From Austropuccinia psidii (Eukaryota; Basidiomycota; Pucciniomycetes; Pucciniales; Sphaerophragmiaceae), in NCBI GenBank assembly GCA_023105745.1, contig JALGQZ010000013.1, positions 20,001,105 to 20,065,104 of the forward strand: DNA of 64,000 nt, written 5' to 3'. The translations under genes and the position numbers were made by a program. Within the stretch, counting starts at the first letter, position 1. Every line of letters begins with the position of its first letter. The notes under the pieces were generated by a model. It searched no databases and was not told the DNA's origin. It saw only the letters and a list, made by a program, of their open reading frames with translations. Below, piece by piece: positions 58,579 through 64,000 of the stretch.

Positions 58579-60499
58579 TGTGAGCCTTGAGGTATATGTT
58601 ACATACCCAAATAGGCCACAATTATCTTAAAAAGAAATTTTGAATTATACATAACTCAAAAATCATGCATATATTCAAAATTCATCATTTTCAATTTCAG
58701 AAAAGATGAATAACTTTTTATTGAGTAAGTAAATCCATGGATTTAAGGCCAGATTTGGATTCTACACAAAAATTCACCTAGGGTAGTGCCATAGAGTGAA
58801 TAAGCTCAAATTAACTCCTTGAGGTGGTAATATGGAAAATACTTCAACACCACATCATTAATACCACATAAAAGATCCGTGAAAACTTCTGTTTTTCTTG
58901 ATTTTACGCCAAAATAATGGGAAAGTGAGAAATCCCATGTTACATATACACTAAGGATAGTGTTATACATGTTTTGAGCACTTAATATTATGGTATTCTT
59001 ACATGCACTTTTGGTACACCCATAGTGGATATCTCACTTGAAGCTTAAAATTCTATTTTGACATGAAAAATAAGCAAGGGGGACAAAAGACATCAAAGAG
59101 AGCCAGGGTACCCAGCTTCTGAGGCCCCAGAGGCGTGGATAGCTCCAAAGCTTGGTTCCATGGCTGATCTTGACCCAATTGGTAAACTAAACCTCTTTGA
59201 GAACTTGGTTACCAAGTTACAACTACTGTAAAACACCAGAAAATAGCAAATAACCTGCTATTTTCACGTGCCAAGGAGGTAGAAAGCTACTTACACTCCT
59301 GTAACCATGTCAATTACTAATGACTTTCCATGGATAAACCCCAAAAGAGTAATTAAAACCCTTTTTGGACTAGTATCCATTGATTTACCTCATGACAACC
59401 AGTCAAACACTGATATTTGCAATTCTATGTAGAAATGAGGTAAAAACTTCAAAAATTCATTAAAAATACAAATCTTAATGAATCTTTCTGAAATTTCAGG
59501 ACCAACTTAACACTGTATTATCTATGGTAAAACCAAAAAGAATTACAGTTTTACAAGTAAAATTAAAATTTTTACTTACAGTCCATTTTTGGTTATTCTA
59601 CGTGAAACACTGAATCTTCAAAAATTCACAGTAAATACAGCCTGTGATGAAATTGTCAATAACATTGATACCTTTGGGAAATCAATGATTACTTTGTAAT
59701 AAAAGAAGATTTACACATGTTACTCCTTTTATTCTTAACCATATTGGGGTTGGTAGTCACGTAAAAGCATCAATTAAGCAATTATGACAATTTTACGTGA
59801 CAACAGATGATGTAAGTACTAATCCAAAAGGGTTTAATTCTTTCTCACTCACTGGTTTTTCAGTTTGCTCCATGGAACGCCTCTGTGAGCTGTTGTTGAC
59901 TTAAAAGAGGCCTTCTCTTGATGTTTTTTCCGTATCATCATCATCTTATTATCATTTTATATCATTGTTACCAACAATAATTATTAGTTAAAACTATTTT
60001 TAAGTGTTTTAAATATTTCAGAATCAATCAGAAAGACGTGAAATCATATAATCCAACTATATATTGTTGTCATCTTGCTATAAATCATTTTGATCTCTCA
60101 AATCCACAATTTTACGTCAAATTTCTCTACTTTTATCTATCAATAAGTTCTTTAGAGTATTAGTGAGTCATTTATCTTTAATTCTTAAAGTTTTTCTCTA
60201 GTAATAGTTCTCTTCAAGGATTATCTTTATAATTATTCTTGCAAAAGATAATTATATATTAAAATAATTTTATTATTTTGATAAAAGCAGTTTTTATTAT
60301 TAAATTCTTCTTGTAATTGATTCTTGTAGACAATTACTGGCTCAATGTTAAAATCACTCCTAGTGCTTAACACATGAAAGAAATAATTATTTAATTATTT
60401 AATTGTGGTTATAATAATATTTTATTATTATATTTCATAAGAACAGACATAGTACTGTTGATTAATAGTAATATTATCATTTCATAGTCACATCTTACA
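58579..60499 (+). repeat. G2 5' LTR
   Basis: It begins TGTGAGCCTTGAGGTATATG and ends TAGTCACATCTTACA. It is collinear with 22020-23937 with more substitutions than between the two G1 LTRs, so G2 is a separate insertion of the family. Confidence 0.93.
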
Positions 60500-60725
60500 T
60501 TTGGGGGCCTGGCCGTGATTGTAACCAGAGTTTTGGGTATAATCATATTCTAGACTTCATTTTTGTGTTCTAAAAAACCACCATACCTACCACATCTGAC
60601 ATTTTGGGGCCTGGCCGTGATTGTAACCAGAGTTTTGGATATTATCATATTCTAGAATTCATTTTTGTGTTCTAAAAAACCACCATACCTACCCACATCT
60701 TACATTTGGGGGCCTGGGCGTGTTT
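60488..60725 (+). repeat. G2 primer-binding site region, module present three times
   Basis: CACATCT(T/G)ACATTTGGGG followed by CCTGG(C/G)CGTG occurs at about 60490, 60591 and 60693, spaced 102 and 103 bp. Between the copies, TTGTAACCAGAGTTTTGG and TTCATTTTTGTGTTCTAAA are repeated. G1 has two such modules and G3 and G4 have one. Confidence 0.8.
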
Positions 60726-61092
60726 TTTGAACCTTGTACCCTTAATTAATATATTTTTAAGTTCTAAAATATATTAATTTAACATTTTTTTTTCTTCAAT
60801 TTGAAGAAAAAATTATTTTTATTTTTGAAAATGTCTTAAAATCTTATTTCATTGAGGAATGTGGTTTAATTCTGTACTGTTTTTACACGTGGCTTTTTCA
60901 CATCCAAAAACTTATAAAATTATTCTTTGAGTTACTCTGACTTAATCTTTTATTCAAATTCTTAAATTTTAATACCTTTTTTTTGAAAAGAATATTTTTC
61001 CAATATCAAAAAATAATAAAACTTATAGAAAATCTTTTAAAATATCTTAAATCATAAAAAATAATTTCTTTTATCATATTTTCTCTTTAAAG

Positions 61093-62045
61093 TGTCTTTA
61101 ATCAAATACTGTGCAGCTGGCAACAGACTCAGTAAAAGATACATCACTAGTCTTGACTCTTCAGAAGCAGAATCTGAAGAAAGTATTGAGGTGCAAATTG
61201 CTAAAAGAGGCACCTTATTCAGCTCAGAAAAGAATAAATTACCACCAAAAGGTGTGTTTTTATCTTTGAATTTACTCTTTATCCTTAAATTGACGTAAAA
61301 ATGGTGCATACCAGAAATGGAAGCAACTATTCAGTCCAACCAGATGGATGTGGACAAGGAAGAGGCAAGACCAAATCTAGAAGTGCCAAATCTTCCACAA
61401 GAAAGACACATCTGGAAGATGCCAGAGTTTCCCCCCATTCCCCAAGGTCTGCACCAACAGATTTTGACGTGAATTCTGAGCCTGAACTAATCCATGATAT
61501 TATTTCCAGGGCTGAACCATTTCCAAGTGGCAGCAATAGAAATATATCAATGCCAGTACAAAAATTGGTTCAGAGCAGCCAAAGAAGAGGAGTGGGAAAT
61601 CTGCCCAAGCCTTTGGCAGGGGGCCATGAACTCCTACTTACACATCAAGAGCTTTCTGGGTCAGGAGAAGACCATAGAACTCTTAGGAGGTTGGAGCCCC
61701 CTGTCTTGCAAAGACAAGGTCAAAAAGATAAAGAATTGGTTGAAGAACCAGAGTCTTTTATCCATAGACCAGAAGAAAGAGTTGGAAATGACTCCAACTT
61801 TGGAGACAGAGGCACCAGTGGCATCCACTAGCTCCAAACAAGTTCCAGAAATGTCCAAGGACAAGCTCAAGGGACCTCAGAAGAAGCAGAAAGGTCCCAA
61901 GAACCATCAAGGCAAAGGAAAAGGCAAAGCCAATTGGCACAGACCTTACCCACAAGGGTACAGGATCCCCAAATTGGAGCCTTCAGCCGTGGACAGTGTC
62001 TTCAATATGGCAAGGACTCTGACGGAATTCACAGCCAAAGACTAG
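61093..62045 (+). CDS. G2 spliced accessory protein, overprinted on gag
   Basis: The leader exon 61093-61251 follows acceptor CTCTTTAAAG and ends CACCAAAAG before donor GTGTGT, phase 1. It encodes IKYCAAGNRLSKRYITSLDS and EVQIAKRGTLFSSEKNK. The intron is 61252-61509 (258 nt), ending ATTATTTCCAG with ACTAAT upstream. Exon 2 is 61510-62045, open in the +1 frame of gag: EIYQCQYKNWFRAAKEEEWE, GGWSPLSCKDKVKKIKNW, APVASTSSKQ, GYRIPKLEPSAVDSVFNMAR. It stops at TAG 62043, about 15 codons earlier than in G1. Within the overlap the gag frame has a stop (61829) while this frame is intact. Confidence 0.7.
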
Positions 62046-64000
62046 GAAAGGATGAACAGAAACTTTCCACGGAAGACATTGGTGTACAGACTAGTATTAA
62101 TGTAGAAATTTGTAAACTTGATGGCAAGTTAACTAAAATTGCATCAGATATAGTTGAATTAAAGAAAAATGACAAAAAATACATTGAATTGCACCAAGTT
62201 ACAAATGCCAAACTTGACTCAATTACCAATTCTTGCATAAAAATTGAAAACATGTGCCAAGTTCAGCATGAGGAGATGGAAGATCTTTCCATTTTTAAAA
62301 TGAATGATCTACTTAAGACTCTGCAAGACCATGTCTTGAAGATAGTTGAGAATACCAATCAATTTGCTATACACTTAGCAAAAAGTGACAGTGAAAGGCA
62401 GAAGTTGAAGAATGAAATAATTGCAAGTGTGGAAAAAATTCATAAGAATCATGAACCACATATGCCAAGACATTCCACACCTTTAAATGAAGAAAGACTT
62501 TCTGTTAAACAAAGTCTCACCCCATTCTTGGGAGAAAATGCCTACTCTGCAAGAGATATTCCCAAAATAGAAGAATGGCCAACATTCTCTGGTGAAGGAG
62601 AATACAACCATATTGAATTCATCAGGACTATTGATATGTTGCAGGAAGACTTTAATATACCTGATGAAATCATAGTGGGAAAATTACATTGTCTGTTTAC
62701 CAGAACTGCAAAGAAATGGTATTACAAAATGAGGATTGATCATGGTAGACATGATTGGTCCTGGTGGAAATCTAAAGTAATCATCAAATGGGCCAACAAT
62801 TCTTGGAGGTTGAAGATAGAAAATGCCTTTGAGAGTGACATTTTCAACTCAGAGAAAGATAAACCACTTACTTGGTTCTTCAAACAAAAAGACAGACTAT
62901 CTGCTTTACAACCAGATATGTCTGACACTATGATTAATATCAAAATATTAAGAAAGTGTGGAGGAGAATTAGAACATGCTATCAAACGCAGATGTGTAGA
63001 ACCCTGTTCAACAGAAGACTACATCAATGCTATGGAAGATATCATTTCCAGAAAAAGAATTGGTAAAACTTGGTCTAAAATCCCAACAGAATCCAAGATT
63101 ATCTCCAAGATTCCCAGAGAGGACAAAAGACCAGAAAAACCTGTCTTAAAGTGTCATAAATGTGGGAGCACTTTGAATTTAGCCAACACTTACACCAAAA
63201 AGGCAAAAATCAATGAAGTTCAATTCATTGAAGAAGTTCAATATACTGAAGAGAAGGAAGAATCTGATCAAGATTCTGAAATCTCTGAAGATACACCAGT
63301 GGAGGACTATCCCATTGAAAACATCACAGCTTTCTTTGAAGTCACTGAAGTCCATACCCACTTGCCACAGTATAGTGAAGATTGCTACAACCTTATTAAT
63401 GTTCAGGATGCCAGAATGTGTAAAACCAAACCTGCTAAAGGAAAAGGCTATACTGCTGGAGCATTTTGTATCACATCAATTTTAATGAATAATGTTGAAG
63501 CCAAAGTCAATTTGGATACAGGGGCATTTTGCACTTGTGTAGGCAGAGATGTTCTCCAAGCTATACTTCCTGAATGGAAAAACCATCTATTAACAATAGA
63601 AGGTATACAATTTAGTAGTGCCAGTACCAATATGTACCCTTTGGGTATACTAGACACTACTCTTGTATTTCCCCATCCTACAAGAAGTATAAGAATGAAA
63701 GCTGAGGTTGTAGTAATGGAAAACTGCACATCTCAACATATCATTCTTGGAAATGATTACCTAAGTATTTATGGTATTGACATAAATAACCATAAAGACA
63801 GATATTTCACAATTGGGGATAACAAAAGACAGAAATTTGCCTTCTCCAATATGCCAGAGCAAACATCAATAGTATCTTCTGAGAAAGATACTTATAAAGA
63901 AAAATTTGTGTCCACACAACTTGTTTGAAGCACAAATTAATCCATCATTGTCACCACAAATGAAGAATGAACTTATTGATGTGTTATACACGTACAATAC
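61301..64000 (+). pseudogene. G2 gag-protease (partial polyprotein)
   Basis: ATG 61301 (MVHTRNGSNYSVQPDG). The frame stops at TAG 61829 (CAG in G1) and then stays open from 61832 to 63928: helical region, gag core (EWPTFSGEGEYNHIEFIRTI, KPLTWFFKQKDRLSALQPDM), and a knuckle with two lost ligands (CHKCGSTLNLANTY; His replaced by Asn, last Cys by Tyr). The protease follows (NLDTGAFCTCVG, ILGNDYLSIYGIDI). An extra T near 63924 (ACTTGTTTGAAGC against ACTTGTTGAAGC in G1) shifts the frame. Coding similarity to G1 continues to 64000. RT and integrase are beyond the window. Confidence 0.92.

Larger units (their letters stand above)
58579..64000 (+). mobile_element. G2: gypsy chromovirus of the G1 family, truncated by the window edge
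   Basis: It starts with a 1921-bp 5' LTR closely matching the G1 LTRs, then three primer-site modules, the leader exon, and gag with protease. The window ends before the RT. The 5' flank GAAAT (58574-58578) should be the TSD, but its partner is outside. It carries one in-frame stop and one 1-nt insertion in the part seen. Confidence 0.93.

Noticed and set aside
1..64000. tRNA, rRNA or CRISPR-like arrays
   Set aside because: I looked for cloverleaf-like GC stems, conserved rRNA words and evenly spaced direct repeats. Only transposon repeats and the PBS modules were found.

Overview
Nature of the window. This is AT-rich eukaryotic DNA from a fungus whose genome is loaded with transposons. Genes are interrupted by short GT-AG introns (50-90 nt in the clearest cases). 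There are Ty3/gypsy chromoviruses, a Mutator-like (MULE) transposon, and a relic of a Plavaka/CACTA-type transposase of the kind common in basidiomycetes. The retroelement proteins (TPVII.W...[39 protein letters not shown]) and the antisense gene resemble repeats I associate with rust fungi (Pucciniales), especially Austropuccinia psidii. That assignment is recognition, not a database result. I see no rRNA or tRNA gene and no intact host gene.

Layout. 1-648: a partial spliced gene of unknown function (minus). 649-3930: AT-rich, with a cluster of hairpins. 3933-4115 and 10543-11500: a decayed plus-strand gene split by solo LTR 'D2' (4116-10537, TSD ATGGA). Inside D2 lies an LTR fragment of family A (from 4566), and inside that a MULE (4653-9125) encoding a transposase-AT-hook-OTU protein. 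13386-14080: Plavaka-like transposase relic. 14811-55823: a 41-kb nest. Its shell is the old minus-strand gypsy element 'G4', with TSD GGTTC on both outer sides. Into G4 went gypsy 'G3' (minus, 17647-40156, TSD GGTGT) and a second chromovirus 'C' (minus, 40178-50424, TSD CTTCT). Into G3 went solo LTR 'D1' (20127-21564, TSD TTGGG) and the young plus-strand gypsy 'G1' (22020-32381, TSD TCTAG, two 1918-bp LTRs). 55829-58578: AT-rich flank. 58579-64000: the 5' half of 'G2', same family as G1, cut by the window edge.

How the parts work. G1-G4 each encode one long gag-protease-RT-RNase H-integrase-chromodomain frame, interrupted by a few stops or frameshifts. The most interesting observation is a second gene in the same four elements. 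A leader exon upstream of gag ends in phase 1 at a GT donor. It can be spliced to a phase-1 AG acceptor inside gag, from which a +1 frame of about 160-190 codons is open and encodes a conserved basic protein overprinted on the gag N-terminus. Donor, acceptor, phase and reading frame agree in all four elements, including two opposite-strand families that are diverged from G1/G2. The product matches no family I know.

Other points: element C carries a spliced plus-strand gene antisense to its own retroviral genes. G1 and G2 carry two and three tandem copies of the LTR-end/primer-binding-site module.
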